From a virus, in IMG/VR virus record IMGVR_UViG_3300027859_000090, positions 1 to 21,628 of that record: a stretch of DNA of 21,628 nucleotides. The stretch is one strand, 5' to 3'. A program made the position numbers and the translations under genes. Below are positions 6,047-14,004 of this stretch, one piece after another. How positions within the stretch are numbered: position 1 is the stretch's first letter; each line of letters begins with the position of its first letter. The notes beneath the pieces were generated by a model, which had not been told where the DNA came from, made no database searches, and worked only from the letters and a program-made list of their open reading frames with translations.

Positions 6047-7410
6047 AATTTAAAATCCTTAAATCTTTCACCAGTTTTAGTTTTATCAAACACCGGTGTA
6101 TCATCAGTTAATGTCTGTTGATTTTCTTCTACATCATATAATCTCATCTTACTACGATCAACACCAATTACAAATCTCTTATGCTGCGTAGGATCATTAT
6201 ATCTGTTCTTTAATTGCTTCACCATGAACTGCCCTTGTTGCTCAAGTTCTTCAGTTGATATTAAAGCAAACATTAAGTCCGCGGTTGCGGGTAATCCAAA
6301 AGACTCACTTGTATCTTCAAGCCCAACATCCGAGTTAGAATAACCAGAACGAGTCGTTTGCGTTGCAGAGAAGATCGGTACGTCGAACTCGACAGCAAGG
6401 CCACGTAATTCTTCAGCAATTGCTTTAATGTAAGAGTATGAATTAATTGCACCGCCCATTCCTTTCATTCTTGAACTTGCACATATATTTAAATAATCAA
6501 TAAAGATTAAGTCTGGTTCAAATTGTCTTTTTAATTTAAGTTCATTAAGTAATGCTCTAAAGTGACCAGAATGTGCAGAGCCGGTTGGATATTCTTTTAT
6601 TATTAACTTACCAGTTGTCTTACGTGCTATATCAGATACTTTTGTCGTAAACATATCTTTCGATAACTTATCAAGTTGATCAATAGGTACATTTAATAAG
6701 TTAGCATCAATACGTTCAGCTATTCGCTCTTCAGCCATTTCCATAGTGATGTATAGTACATTGTGTCCTTGTACTAGAGATGCCGCAGCAACATGACACA
6801 TAAAAAGAGACTTACCAACACCGGTGCCAGCGAGAGCAATATTAAGAGTCTTACGTGGAACGCCACCTTTCGTGATTGTGTTAAAGTATTCCAAATCAAA
6901 CGGAAGCCTATCTTCTTCTGTGTGATAGAACTCATATCTTTCCTCAACATTTTCAGTATAATCATGACCAACTTTTAAGTCAAATCCAACACCAAGAGCC
7001 TTACTTAATAAGTCAGGTAATGCACCCTTTGTCAATTCTTCATGCTTTCCATCAATAATTGATATTGACTCCATGATTGCATTATATATTGCTCTATCTT
7101 GACACCACTTCTCAGTTGTATCAAGTAGCCACCTTTCATCAACTTTTTCGTTAGTAAATAGTTGAGGAACTATGTCTATTGCCATATTATATTGTTCATC
7201 ACTTATTTTTTCTGCTTGATCTAGCTCAATCTTAAATGACTCAGAAGTTGGTAACTTATTATACTTAGAAACAAACTTACCAGCTTCACGAAACAATATC
7301 CTGTAAATACCAGAAAAATAGTCAGGCTTTATAAATGGTAAGACTTTACGCATATACTCTTCATCAGTGAGTATATGTCTTAATATAGTTTGTTCTAAAT
7401 TAGTAGGCAT
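6043..7410 (-). CDS. 41: Replicative DNA helicase, DnaB-like gp41
   Basis: This hexameric 5'-3' helicase unwinds the fork ahead of DNA polymerase. The 455-residue length is close to T4 gp41 (475). The N-terminal helical domain (MPTNLEQTILRHIL...) precedes a RecA-like core with Walker A GTGVGKS at 195-201, YITMEM at 220-225, Walker B DLIFIDYLNI at 300-309 and SATQTTRSG as the glutamine/arginine sensor strand. The ATG at 7410 overlaps the upstream ORF by 11 bases and has only a weak ribosome site, so coupling is likely. The order uvsX, two small genes, 41 matches T4, where gene 40 lies between uvsX and 41. Confidence 0.95.
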   Translation of the reverse strand: MPTNLEQTILRHILTDEEYMRKVLPFIKPDYFSGIYRILFREAGKFVSKYNKLPTSESFKIELDQAEKISDEQYNMAIDIVPQLFTNEKVDERWLLDTTEKWCQDRAIYNAIMESISIIDGKHEELTKGALPDLLSKALGVGFDLKVGHDYTENVEERYEFYHTEEDRLPFDLEYFNTITKGGVPRKTLNIALAGTGVGKSLFMCHVAAASLVQGHNVLYITMEMAEERIAERIDANLLNVPIDQLDKLSKDMFTTKVSDIARKTTGKLIIKEYPTGSAHSGHFRALLNELKLKRQFEPDLIFIDYLNICASSRMKGMGGAINSYSYIKAIAEELRGLAVEFDVPIFSATQTTRSGYSNSDVGLEDTSESFGLPATADLMFALISTEELEQQGQFMVKQLKNRYNDPTQHKRFVIGVDRSKMRLYDVEENQQTLTDDTPVFDKTKTGERFKDFKL

Positions 7411-7582
7411 ATGCGGCTTTTCTCAATCCTTCATCAACTTCTTTTTGTACCTCTTCAACTCTACTTTCTAAGTAGCTTATTGAAGTATGAATGTGACCAG
7501 TATCTTCAGGTCTTAATTTACCTTTTGCTATTGAGATTTCATCCATCAATAGTATAAGTCTTTGACTCGGTGTCATTTTCAT
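7400..7582 (-). CDS. Small conserved-looking protein between uvsX and 41, 60 aa
   Basis: MKMTPSQRLILLMDEISIAKGKLRPEDTGHIHTSISYL begins a short helical protein ending in a charged segment (ESRVEEVQKEVDEGLRKA). From memory, proteins with SxRLxxLxxEIxxAKxKLxPxDTGHIHT occur next to gene 41 in other marine T4-like phages, so this is probably a conserved family. GAGAGG lies 6 bases before the first ATG, favouring 7582 over the second ATG. It overlaps both neighbours, 44 bases upstream and 11 bases with gene 41. A helicase-loading or recombination accessory role is possible from position only. Confidence 0.7.
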   Translation of the reverse strand: MKMTPSQRLILLMDEISIAKGKLRPEDTGHIHTSISYLESRVEEVQKEVDEGLRKAAYAY

Positions 7583-7874
7583 CTTTTACCTCTCTTGTTA
7601 TAACTTCATTATCACGAATTCCTTGAGCCATGATTTGCTCAAGCATAATACCAGCGAACTCTTGTAATTTTTTATTTGAAACAACAAGTTCTGTATCTGG
7701 CGTGTATACAATATTAAAATTAAATGTCATATCTTTTTTCTTTCCATTAAATTTTACGACACCATATCTTAATACTGTTTCTGTAAATGTACCTGATAAG
7801 ATTCTAACGTTCCAAGCTTGGTCGTCTCCCTTATCAGGTATTATTTCATAGTGTTTATTTTCGACTAGGACCAT
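7539..7874 (-). CDS. Conserved hypothetical downstream of uvsX, 111 aa
   Basis: The protein has a beta-rich N-terminal half (MVLVENKHYEIIPDKGDDQ...WNVRILSGTFTETVLRYGVVKFN) and a helical middle (SNKKLQEFAGIMLEQIMAQGI), ending in an acidic tail. No signal peptide or membrane segment. Its ATG overlaps the uvsX stop by one base (TAATG). I do not recognise the fold. Its position parallels T4 gene 40, but the sequence does not look like gp40. Role unknown, probably within the UvsX/gp41 module. Confidence 0.7.
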   Translation of the reverse strand: MVLVENKHYEIIPDKGDDQAWNVRILSGTFTETVLRYGVVKFNGKKKDMTFNFNIVYTPDTELVVSNKKLQEFAGIMLEQIMAQGIRDNEVITREVKDENDTESKTYTIDG

Positions 7875-8917
7875 TAGTGTTGATCCAACTTCGATAAGTT
7901 GACAACATTATTTAATATTGAATACTTATTAGTTACATACTGTTTAAAGTCAGTTTCTTCAAGTATTGGTTTCCAAAACTCTTCATTCAAGGTGTCTTTT
8001 TCTCGAACTTTCGGTTCCACCAATTCTCCAGTTGATTTGTCAATTCGTACGTACCAACCAGGGCTGGGCTTAGTAACATAATTGCCAGACATAGCAACAT
8101 CAAGAAGGCCAGACCAATGCTCAACACCACCGTCCCAACTAACAGAAATAGGAATTTTAGACTTTTCTTTAACATATCTTGATTTCTCCACGTTAATTAC
8201 GAAGTGGTAGCCTTTTATCTCAGTGCCAACTTTATCTTGCTGACGGCCAAGAATCCAAATATTATCAGCACTATAGTATATACCTGTGCCGCCTGATACC
8301 ACATCTTTAGGAAATAATCCAATCTCCTTATAAGTGTGGTTGACTGCAAGTAAAGGGATATCTTTCATATTTAGATATGGTGTTACCATTCTAAACAAAC
8401 CTTTAAGTGCCTTTGCTCTTGACATGTCAGCCACTGACTTCTCGTTGATTGCATCATCCAATTCTTTTTTAGAAGCTAAGTTGCCAACTGAATCTATAAT
8501 AATTACAACTTTATCACCGCGGTCCAAACCTTCAAGTTGGCTAATCATATCAAATTTTAACTCCTCTACATTTGTAATTGGAGTATGTAACACTCTACTA
8601 GTATCAATATCAAAGTTTTCAAAGTATGATTGAGGTGAACCGAACTCTGAATCATAAAACAATAATACAGCATCATCATATTTCTTTAAATATGCACTTG
8701 CCATTATTAAGGCAAATGAAGTCTTAAAGTGTTTAGATGGACCTGCAAGTACAGTAAGTCCCGGTGCTAAACCACCATCCATTGAGCCGGATAAAGCTAC
8801 ATTAATCATTGGTACGTCTGTAGGTACCATGTCTTTATCATTAAAAAATTTAGAATTTGATAAAACTGATGTGTAATCAACTTTAGTATTCTTTTTTAAT
8901 TTATCCATTATTGACAT
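7874..8917 (-). CDS. uvsX: UvsX RecA-like recombinase
   Basis: UvsX forms presynaptic filaments on single-stranded DNA and drives strand exchange and recombination-dependent replication. In 347 residues (T4 UvsX is about 390) there is Walker A GPSKHFKTS at 59-67, the catalytic glutamate region FYDSEFGSP (E91) and Walker B VVIIIDSVGNL at 137-147. Phage-type VNHTYKEIG and SGGTGIYYSADNIWILGR follow. The ATG at 8917 has AGGAG about 7 bases upstream. It follows the epimerase by 9 bases and is coupled to the next gene. It is the first clear replication gene after the putative modification island, and may be cotranscribed with it or served by the promoter at 9710-9738. Confidence 0.95.
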   Translation of the reverse strand: MSIMDKLKKNTKVDYTSVLSNSKFFNDKDMVPTDVPMINVALSGSMDGGLAPGLTVLAGPSKHFKTSFALIMASAYLKKYDDAVLLFYDSEFGSPQSYFENFDIDTSRVLHTPITNVEELKFDMISQLEGLDRGDKVVIIIDSVGNLASKKELDDAINEKSVADMSRAKALKGLFRMVTPYLNMKDIPLLAVNHTYKEIGLFPKDVVSGGTGIYYSADNIWILGRQQDKVGTEIKGYHFVINVEKSRYVKEKSKIPISVSWDGGVEHWSGLLDVAMSGNYVTKPSPGWYVRIDKSTGELVEPKVREKDTLNEEFWKPILEETDFKQYVTNKYSILNNVVNLSKLDQH

Positions 8918-8926
8918 TCGCGTCTC

Positions 8927-9685
8927 CTAGTGTGGGATTGTTTGTTTTATAATATAATCGTTTACATCGACTGTAGGTGACCAACCTAATTTTTTCATCT
9001 CGGTAATATCGGCTGTATTGTTCGCTGCCTCACATGCATCACCGTCTTTAACGGGTAGAGTATAACCAGCAATTATTGCAAGATCTTCTACGGTGTTTCC
9101 TGTACCAGTACCTATATCATAGGCTTTCTCTAGTTGTCTAATGTTTTTACTCATTAAACATATAATAGCTTCAATTACATCTTTAACATGTATAAAGTCT
9201 CTTACATGACGAGTTACATATTCAACTTTGTGACTTAATAGTTTTGGAATAAACATGTTTTCACGAGCACCATCACCATATACTGTAGTAAACCTTAAAG
9301 CAACTTGATTTTCAAAGGCAGTTTCTTCGTTTACTTTCTTTGTAGTACCATACGGTGACAGCCACCAGTTATGTATACAAGAAGAAGATGCATATAATAA
9401 AGGTATGTTATTATAGTGACATATTTTCTGTATTCTGGTTGTATTTTCAACATTATTTTTCCAGTATTTTTGAGGATCTTCTATGCTCTGTCTTACATTT
9501 GCATAGGCTGCAAGATGTATTACATAATCAACATGATTTGGATCAAAGTCCTCAATACTTTTAGGAGGATCTTGTCTTAAGTCCCATTCGGTAACATCCA
9601 TTCCATCTTGAATTAACCTGTCTTTTAAGTGACTACCGATAAATCCGCGTGAGCCAGTGATGGCTACATTCTTTTTTCTTTCCAT
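8927..9685 (-). CDS. NAD-dependent epimerase/dehydratase (extended SDR)
   Basis: A complete, short SDR of 252 residues with the nucleotide-binding glycine motif GSRGFIGS at 11-18, HLAAYANVRQSIEDP at 58-72, the catalytic YxxxK (Y112-G-T-T-K116) after the serine-rich strand ASSSC, and VRDFIHVKDVIEAI further on. This is the layout of UDP-sugar 4-epimerases and related NDP-sugar dehydratases; the exact substrate cannot be read. The ATG at 9685 fits: GAGG is 8 bases before it, and a longer frame lacks homology. A strong promoter (9710-9738) lies just upstream, inside the end of the methyltransferase gene. Neighbouring nucleotidyltransferase, cupin and glycosyltransferase genes suggest it makes the sugar for glycosylation. 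Confidence 0.9.
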   Translation of the reverse strand: MERKKNVAITGSRGFIGSHLKDRLIQDGMDVTEWDLRQDPPKSIEDFDPNHVDYVIHLAAYANVRQSIEDPQKYWKNNVENTTRIQKICHYNNIPLLYASSSCIHNWWLSPYGTTKKVNEETAFENQVALRFTTVYGDGARENMFIPKLLSHKVEYVTRHVRDFIHVKDVIEAIICLMSKNIRQLEKAYDIGTGTGNTVEDLAIIAGYTLPVKDGDACEAANNTADITEMKKLGWSPTVDVNDYIIKQTIPH

Positions 9686-9709
9686 TATATTTTCCTCGAT
9701 AATAGTATT

Positions 9710-9738
9710 ATTATACCATAAATTGGTCCAATTGTAAA
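9710..9738 (-). promoter_or_regulatory. Sigma70-type promoter (P6) in front of epimerase-uvsX
   Basis: Minus-strand TTTACA (9733-9738) and TATAAT (9710-9715) are 17 bases apart. After the -10 box ATAATACTATTAT forms a palindrome around one central base over the start point. The promoter overlaps the last codons of the methyltransferase gene and lies 25 bases upstream of the epimerase ATG. It lacks the A-tract and the AGATCT leader of the other copies. Confidence 0.7.
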
Positions 9739-10913
9739 GGACTTTTCTCATAAAAATTTTCCTGTGACTTGTTATCTTGTACTAAGAAGTTAGTATCAAT
9801 TAATTGGTTATCCATGTAACCGCTGACATATCTTAATACATTGTCTGCCATATCACTTGCTGTAGTGACAGGAACATTTTGACATATATGATTTAAATTC
9901 TTTTTTCCTCCTTGAAGGACAAAGTCATCAGGTAATCCCATTATAGTAAGACACTCACGTATTGTGAGATATCTGTCTAAGTCAGGATGTGCTAGCTCAA
10001 ATGGAAGGTGGCCTACAAAAGCACCAATATAATCTTTAGGTATTGTTACAAGTCTACGCATTACGTTATTACCTGCTTCAAGCTTATTATGAATCATCAT
10101 TGCTTTCGCAGCTTCTTTATCAAATCCATTCTTTAATAACCACTTAGACACTTCAGAGTATTTAACATTATTGTTTTCAATATAATCCATAGGATTCACT
10201 GTCCTAGTAATTGAGTTTTGAAACTCACAGTGTGACATGCCTCCACACATCTCTTTAAGAACATACTGATAAAATGGATTATGTGAAGGAATCTTCTCAT
10301 TAGTTAAAACTGACATCGCGTCGTCTGGAGAATTTTTCGCAGACCGTATCGTATCTTCTATTTTTTGGTGTTTTCTCTTATAGTAATCAAGCTTAGGTAC
10401 CTTATCACCTTTCCAAAAGAAATAAAAAGATCGATCACGCACTTGGCTTAGTCCATGGAAGATAGATTTCGTTTTATAAAGCGAGAAAGTATATCCATAC
10501 TTTCTTCCAATTTCCCTGAGATTTTCAACGACCGGCTCTCCCATTTTTGAAGCGAGTCTTGGTGCGTTTTCGCCCCAGAATACTCGAGGTTTGACAGTAC
10601 CCAAGACGTAATTAGCAGAGGTAGACATCCAATCGTTAGCAGCAGCATCAGAAGATGCTGAAGTATTGAGACTAGACAAGCCAGCACAAGGACACACGGT
10701 ATTAACAACATCGACAGAATGTACATTGTGTTGCCCACCGTCATCCAAAACATAGTACGGTACTTCATTTTTATAGTATTCGACCAAGTGATTATCATTT
10801 GCTTTAAATGGTTCATAGCTTAAAATATACTCCGGTTTCTTTTGAAAAACATTTTGCATAGCGATTGTTTCGCCGCCTATGAGAGGCACTATACTTGCAT
10901 ATGTATGATTCAT
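9711..10913 (-). CDS. C5-cytosine DNA methyltransferase-like protein
   Basis: Motifs of C5-MTases appear in order: catalytic Pro-Cys in VCPCAGLSSLN (C76, motif IV), ENAP at 115-118 (motif VI), QVRDR at 157-161 (motif VIII), and TIRECLTIMGLPDDF near residues 330-350 (motif X). Length is 400 aa. Motif I is atypical: SIVPLIGGETIAMQNVF replaces the usual FxGxGG, so SAM binding deserves a check. Known members transfer a methyl group, via a covalent cysteine intermediate, to cytosine C5. That is odd beside a dCMP hydroxymethylase, which would already occupy C5 in phage DNA. It might act on host DNA, early phage DNA or as a changed enzyme. ATG overlaps the previous stop (TAATG). Confidence 0.82.
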   Translation of the reverse strand: MNHTYASIVPLIGGETIAMQNVFQKKPEYILSYEPFKANDNHLVEYYKNEVPYYVLDDGGQHNVHSVDVVNTVCPCAGLSSLNTSASSDAAANDWMSTSANYVLGTVKPRVFWGENAPRLASKMGEPVVENLREIGRKYGYTFSLYKTKSIFHGLSQVRDRSFYFFWKGDKVPKLDYYKRKHQKIEDTIRSAKNSPDDAMSVLTNEKIPSHNPFYQYVLKEMCGGMSHCEFQNSITRTVNPMDYIENNNVKYSEVSKWLLKNGFDKEAAKAMMIHNKLEAGNNVMRRLVTIPKDYIGAFVGHLPFELAHPDLDRYLTIRECLTIMGLPDDFVLQGGKKNLNHICQNVPVTTASDMADNVLRYVSGYMDNQLIDTNFLVQDNKSQENFYEKSPLQLDQFMV

Positions 10914-12013
10914 TATTGTAAGTCCTCAACTTTCCAACCTTTATCTACTATTACATTTACTGCTTTAGCTCGAGGAAGACACGTGGTGCTTAACACATCA
11001 TTTACGACTACTCTACAACCTTGTGATACGCCTAATATTAATTGGTCATAGGGTATAAGATTGTCATCAAGTAATTTTTCAGTAAATACTCTAGCACCTT
11101 CTTTTCTTGCTGACACTAATATGATCTTATCACCTCTAGAGTCAAGTTCGTCAAGTGCTTCTTTAATACCCGGCAATAATTCTGCAGAATTTTTAAGATT
11201 AGAGTACCTGTGCGCGTGCTTAAATATTGTTCCATCCAAGTCAATGAAATAAGTATTTGGTTTTTTAGTATAATATTCTGAAATCATACCTTTAAATAAG
11301 GCAAGATCTTCTGGTGTACCAGTTGACCAGTACTTACCCACACTATCATATGTTTCAGATATGTGTGATATACCTATATTGGAACCTTCTTCAATAAGGT
11401 AATTATAAGTTTCAGATATATAAGTTTCATTCTTCTTGTTAAAATTTCTAAGTGACTTTGTACCTGAACTTACAAAATCTTGAGCTCTTTTCCAGTAGTG
11501 CACTCCAACTAAGGCTTCACCTTCGATGGCACCTTTTGGCTTTTCAATCATTTTAACTACTTTGTTATTTATTACTTTCGCAAAAGAGTTCTTAAGGTTT
11601 TCTGAATCATACGTAAGAACACAGCCGTCATAGCTTCTGCTATTTGCGAGAAATGTTTCAGCATCCCAGTCAAGATATTGATCACAGTTAGTAATAATAA
11701 GCTCACCATTATAGTCATCATTCATTCCAGCTAGAGCAGTTTCAGCTGCACCAGTCGTAACATGATCAATAACTTCAAGCTCATAACTAGAGTCAGAGTT
11801 ATCAAAATACTGATCGAGTTCTATCTTAAGGTCAGACATATATGTTCCACCTAAATCTCTACAAACAAAAATATAGTCACCTACAATATTGAGAGACTCA
11901 ACTGCATATCTAATTAGACTCTTATTATTAACTTGTATCAAGGGTTTGTGTATAGTATATCCAGCATTTGTAAATCTGGACCCTAAACCTGCCATTGGTA
12001 TAATCACTCTCAT
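10913..12013 (-). CDS. Sugar-phosphate nucleotidyltransferase fused to HAD phosphatase
   Basis: Residues 1-240 form an NTP_transferase domain: the signature IIPMAGLGSRFTNAGY with KPLI (4-26), TTGAAETAL at 87-94 and NCDQYL with metal-binding D111. Residues 250-366 form a HAD domain with the nucleophile motif FIDLDGTIF (D258, D260), then VSARKEG and a C-terminal VVVNDVL acidic segment. Such a protein would remove or add a phosphate and activate a sugar or polyol phosphate to an NDP form in one chain. It is coupled on both sides (ATGA with the GDPD-like gene, TAATG with the methyltransferase). The substrate is unknown. HAD and nucleotidyltransferase fusions are known from capsule and lipopolysaccharide loci, so a bacterial surface-polysaccharide origin is plausible. 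Confidence 0.85.
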   Translation of the reverse strand: MRVIIPMAGLGSRFTNAGYTIHKPLIQVNNKSLIRYAVESLNIVGDYIFVCRDLGGTYMSDLKIELDQYFDNSDSSYELEVIDHVTTGAAETALAGMNDDYNGELIITNCDQYLDWDAETFLANSRSYDGCVLTYDSENLKNSFAKVINNKVVKMIEKPKGAIEGEALVGVHYWKRAQDFVSSGTKSLRNFNKKNETYISETYNYLIEEGSNIGISHISETYDSVGKYWSTGTPEDLALFKGMISEYYTKKPNTYFIDLDGTIFKHAHRYSNLKNSAELLPGIKEALDELDSRGDKIILVSARKEGARVFTEKLLDDNLIPYDQLILGVSQGCRVVVNDVLSTTCLPRAKAVNVIVDKGWKVEDLQ

Positions 12014-12447
12014 TTGTACATATCCTTATATTTTATTGCATAATCTGTGCAGATTCCTAAAGCACCTTTAGGAACTATATCACCGTATCTTTCTGGTAGT
12101 ACTATATATGAGCCACTAAAACCTTTGCCGGGAAGTGCCCAAAGCTCACCTTTCGATGTCATTACCACATCTTCATCTGTGTGATAAAACACTCTTTTTC
12201 CACTTTTATTTAAGTACACTAATGAATTAGTGTCTTTTGCATGAAACCAAACACGTTTATCATCATATAGCCAAGTAGGACACACTACCGTTGAATCGTC
12301 ATGTCCTATTAAAAGTTCACCTTTAATGAGTCTTACATCAACTTCAACGTCAAATCCATGAGATAGCGCCTCATCGAGAGTATCAAGTTGATTTTCAGCT
12401 TCCGGATCAGGTCCTACCATAAGACCTCTATGAGCTATAATCTTCAT
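12010..12447 (-). CDS. Short GDPD-like (glycerophosphodiesterase family) protein
   Basis: The N-terminal half has the family's active-site elements: AHRG (residues 5-8), EN at 18-19, EVDVR at 35-39 and GHDD at 48-51, i.e. HR...ExD...H. Later FHAKDT, FYHTDEDVVMTSKGELWALPGK and GICTDY match a short subfamily I associate with polysaccharide loci. At 145 aa it lacks about a third of the usual TIM barrel (around 240 aa), so it may be a minimal or changed enzyme rather than a true glycerophosphodiesterase. It overlaps both neighbours by 4 bases (ATGA), tying it to the cupin and the nucleotidyltransferase-HAD genes. The substrate is probably a phosphodiester or sugar intermediate; inferred. Confidence 0.75.
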   Translation of the reverse strand: MKIIAHRGLMVGPDPEAENQLDTLDEALSHGFDVEVDVRLIKGELLIGHDDSTVVCPTWLYDDKRVWFHAKDTNSLVYLNKSGKRVFYHTDEDVVMTSKGELWALPGKGFSGSYIVLPERYGDIVPKGALGICTDYAIKYKDMYK

Positions 12448-12791
12448 CTTTCCACCACATACTTATCGCCTATAACACTAGGTGCCTTAATGCAGACGAT
12501 TGAACAGTCATCAACAAAGTTTGCGTCGACGACAAAGTCAGGATATATTACAAATAAGTCACCTTTCTTATAAGTAACGCCGTCAATTTCCACAGCGCCG
12601 TCTGTAATATAATTATATTCAGTTGCGATTTTGTGATAATGTTTATCCCATATCTCACCTTTAGGATGAGTTCTCACTGATATTTCAAAGTCTTTTGTCT
12701 TAAATAACGTAGGTTCAAAATCACCAATGAACCAACCTTTAGTAAAGTCTTTTATATCAAACTTTTCAATTGTGCCACGCTTACTTTCCAT
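12444..12791 (-). CDS. Cupin-domain protein, 115 aa
   Basis: A single small cupin barrel: HYHKIATE (H51, H53, E58) is cupin motif 1, EIDGVTYKKGDLFVIYP gives the turn, and a weak motif 2 follows (PDFVVDANFVDD) without its histidine. Such cupins act in sugar-nucleotide pathways as epimerases or isomerases, or as sensors. WFIGDF near residue 20 resembles cupins found beside glycosyltransferases. It overlaps the glycosyltransferase gene by 11 bases and the GDPD-like gene by 4 bases. The promoter-like site at 12889-12917 would give it a 90-base leader. No exact function can be assigned. Confidence 0.78.
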   Translation of the reverse strand: MESKRGTIEKFDIKDFTKGWFIGDFEPTLFKTKDFEISVRTHPKGEIWDKHYHKIATEYNYITDGAVEIDGVTYKKGDLFVIYPDFVVDANFVDDCSIVCIKAPSVIGDKYVVER

Positions 12792-14004
12792 TTAATACCT
12801 CCTCAGCATTTTTCATTATAATATCATTCATATACTTACCACTTTTTTTGTCAGGTGTTATCATATCTTTTAGTTGTTTATGTAGTCTATTATACAACAC
12901 TTCATCACCATTGTAAAGGTTTATTTTTTCTAATAAGTCGTTTGAATCTTTCACTCTTAATTCTTCAGGAAAGCCAATATTTTTTTGCTCATCATATGTT
13001 GGATGCATAAACGGTATGATGCCATGTTTTATCATTTCCCAAAACTTACCCGTTGCCCAGCCGGGAGCGATAGGAATACAGAAAGTATACTTAGTTCTTG
13101 GAAACTGCCATGATAGTTCAGACATCGCAACCTGTTCAATTCTAGGATCCTTTAAAGCTTTTTCATTCCATACTCCATAAACTTGTACATCTTCAACGCT
13201 GTCAAGTATAAAGTTTTTTAAGTCATTATATCTTGATGGCTTACCTTCGTTTAGCCACAATACCATATTAATATCACGCACATGTTCAGGCTCATCAAAG
13301 AAAGCATCAAGTCCGGCAGGCTCTTCCTCTTCAACAACATATAATGTTTCAATACCTGAATATACTGCAGGAACCTTATCAACAATCATCTCATTAGATT
13401 CATAAGAAACTCTGTGCTCAACTTCGACAGTCTCATTAATCAGCTGTAATATTCTCTTTGGTGGAATCAGTATATCTTTAGCTGGTTTAGGATAACATCT
13501 TGGATCAAGTGATAGTACCATATATGGAATTTTCGTCTCATTAATAAAATGATGTATTGGGCCGGCATATTTCGCAGCTGCCATCAATGTCTTAATTGGC
13601 TTACCATCCTTTAAGGTCTTACCTTGTACTGCATATTCAAGTACTCCACCTGCAATAAAGATACCAATATCAAACTTTTCTTCAGTCTTAATAACATGTT
13701 CCATGTATCTCCATGATTCTGTTACCTCATCTTTATCATCTTGGTTATCAAACCAGTCTTTAAACTTAGCCCATACGTCAATCACGTTACCATGTGGATC
13801 AACTTTCTTTCTTACCTCAGGTTTAAGCCTTGAAAAGTTTGACCTACCTATAAGATAGAAAGTATCTTCTGGATTAAACTTAATAAGAGTTTGAAATATA
13901 ATTCTTGCATCAATTGACCCTGCGGTCATAGCCTTCTTACCAGTACCCTTTTCTTCTGGTCCAAACTTTATTGACTTACCTATTTTACCTAGTGCTATTC
14001 TCAT
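12781..14004 (-). CDS. Putative DNA glycosyltransferase, GT-B type
   Basis: This 407-residue protein is about the size of T4 alpha-glucosyltransferase (400 aa) and resembles the T4 glucosyltransferases in its C-terminal half. GKFWEMIKHGIIPFMHP aligns with the GT-B segment that ends in GACGTIPVFW in T4 alpha-GT, and it is followed by an ELRVKDSNDLLEKI...LYNRLHKQLKDMI helix pair as in both T4 enzymes. The N-terminus MRIALGKIGKSIKFG starts a Rossmann-like domain and DIGIFIAGG a further strand. It sits two genes from dCMP hydroxymethylase, so glycosylation of 5-hydroxymethylcytosine in phage DNA is the best guess. Overall similarity is weak, so another acceptor (protein or polysaccharide) is possible. 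It overlaps the UDG-like gene by 20 bases. Confidence 0.62.
   Translation of the reverse strand: MRIALGKIGKSIKFGPEEKGTGKKAMTAGSIDARIIFQTLIKFNPEDTFYLIGRSNFSRLKPEVRKKVDPHGNVIDVWAKFKDWFDNQDDKDEVTESWRYMEHVIKTEEKFDIGIFIAGGVLEYAVQGKTLKDGKPIKTLMAAAKYAGPIHHFINETKIPYMVLSLDPRCYPKPAKDILIPPKRILQLINETVEVEHRVSYESNEMIVDKVPAVYSGIETLYVVEEEEPAGLDAFFDEPEHVRDINMVLWLNEGKPSRYNDLKNFILDSVEDVQVYGVWNEKALKDPRIEQVAMSELSWQFPRTKYTFCIPIAPGWATGKFWEMIKHGIIPFMHPTYDEQKNIGFPEELRVKDSNDLLEKINLYNGDEVLYNRLHKQLKDMITPDKKSGKYMNDIIMKNAEEVLNGK
12889..12917 (-). promoter_or_regulatory. Promoter-like site inside the glycosyltransferase gene (P7)
   Basis: Minus-strand TTTACA (12912-12917) and TATAAT (12889-12894) with exactly 17 bases between lie inside the coding sequence, 98 bases before the cupin ATG. 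It has no A-tract, but TATAATAGA matches the other copies. It could add expression of the sugar-nucleotide genes. A chance hit is possible because both hexamers are also codons of the gene. Confidence 0.45.

Noticed and set aside
10448-10816. Minus-strand frame of 122 codons inside the methyltransferase gene
   Set aside because: It is an alternative frame within a gene whose motifs run through the whole region; no separate start signal.
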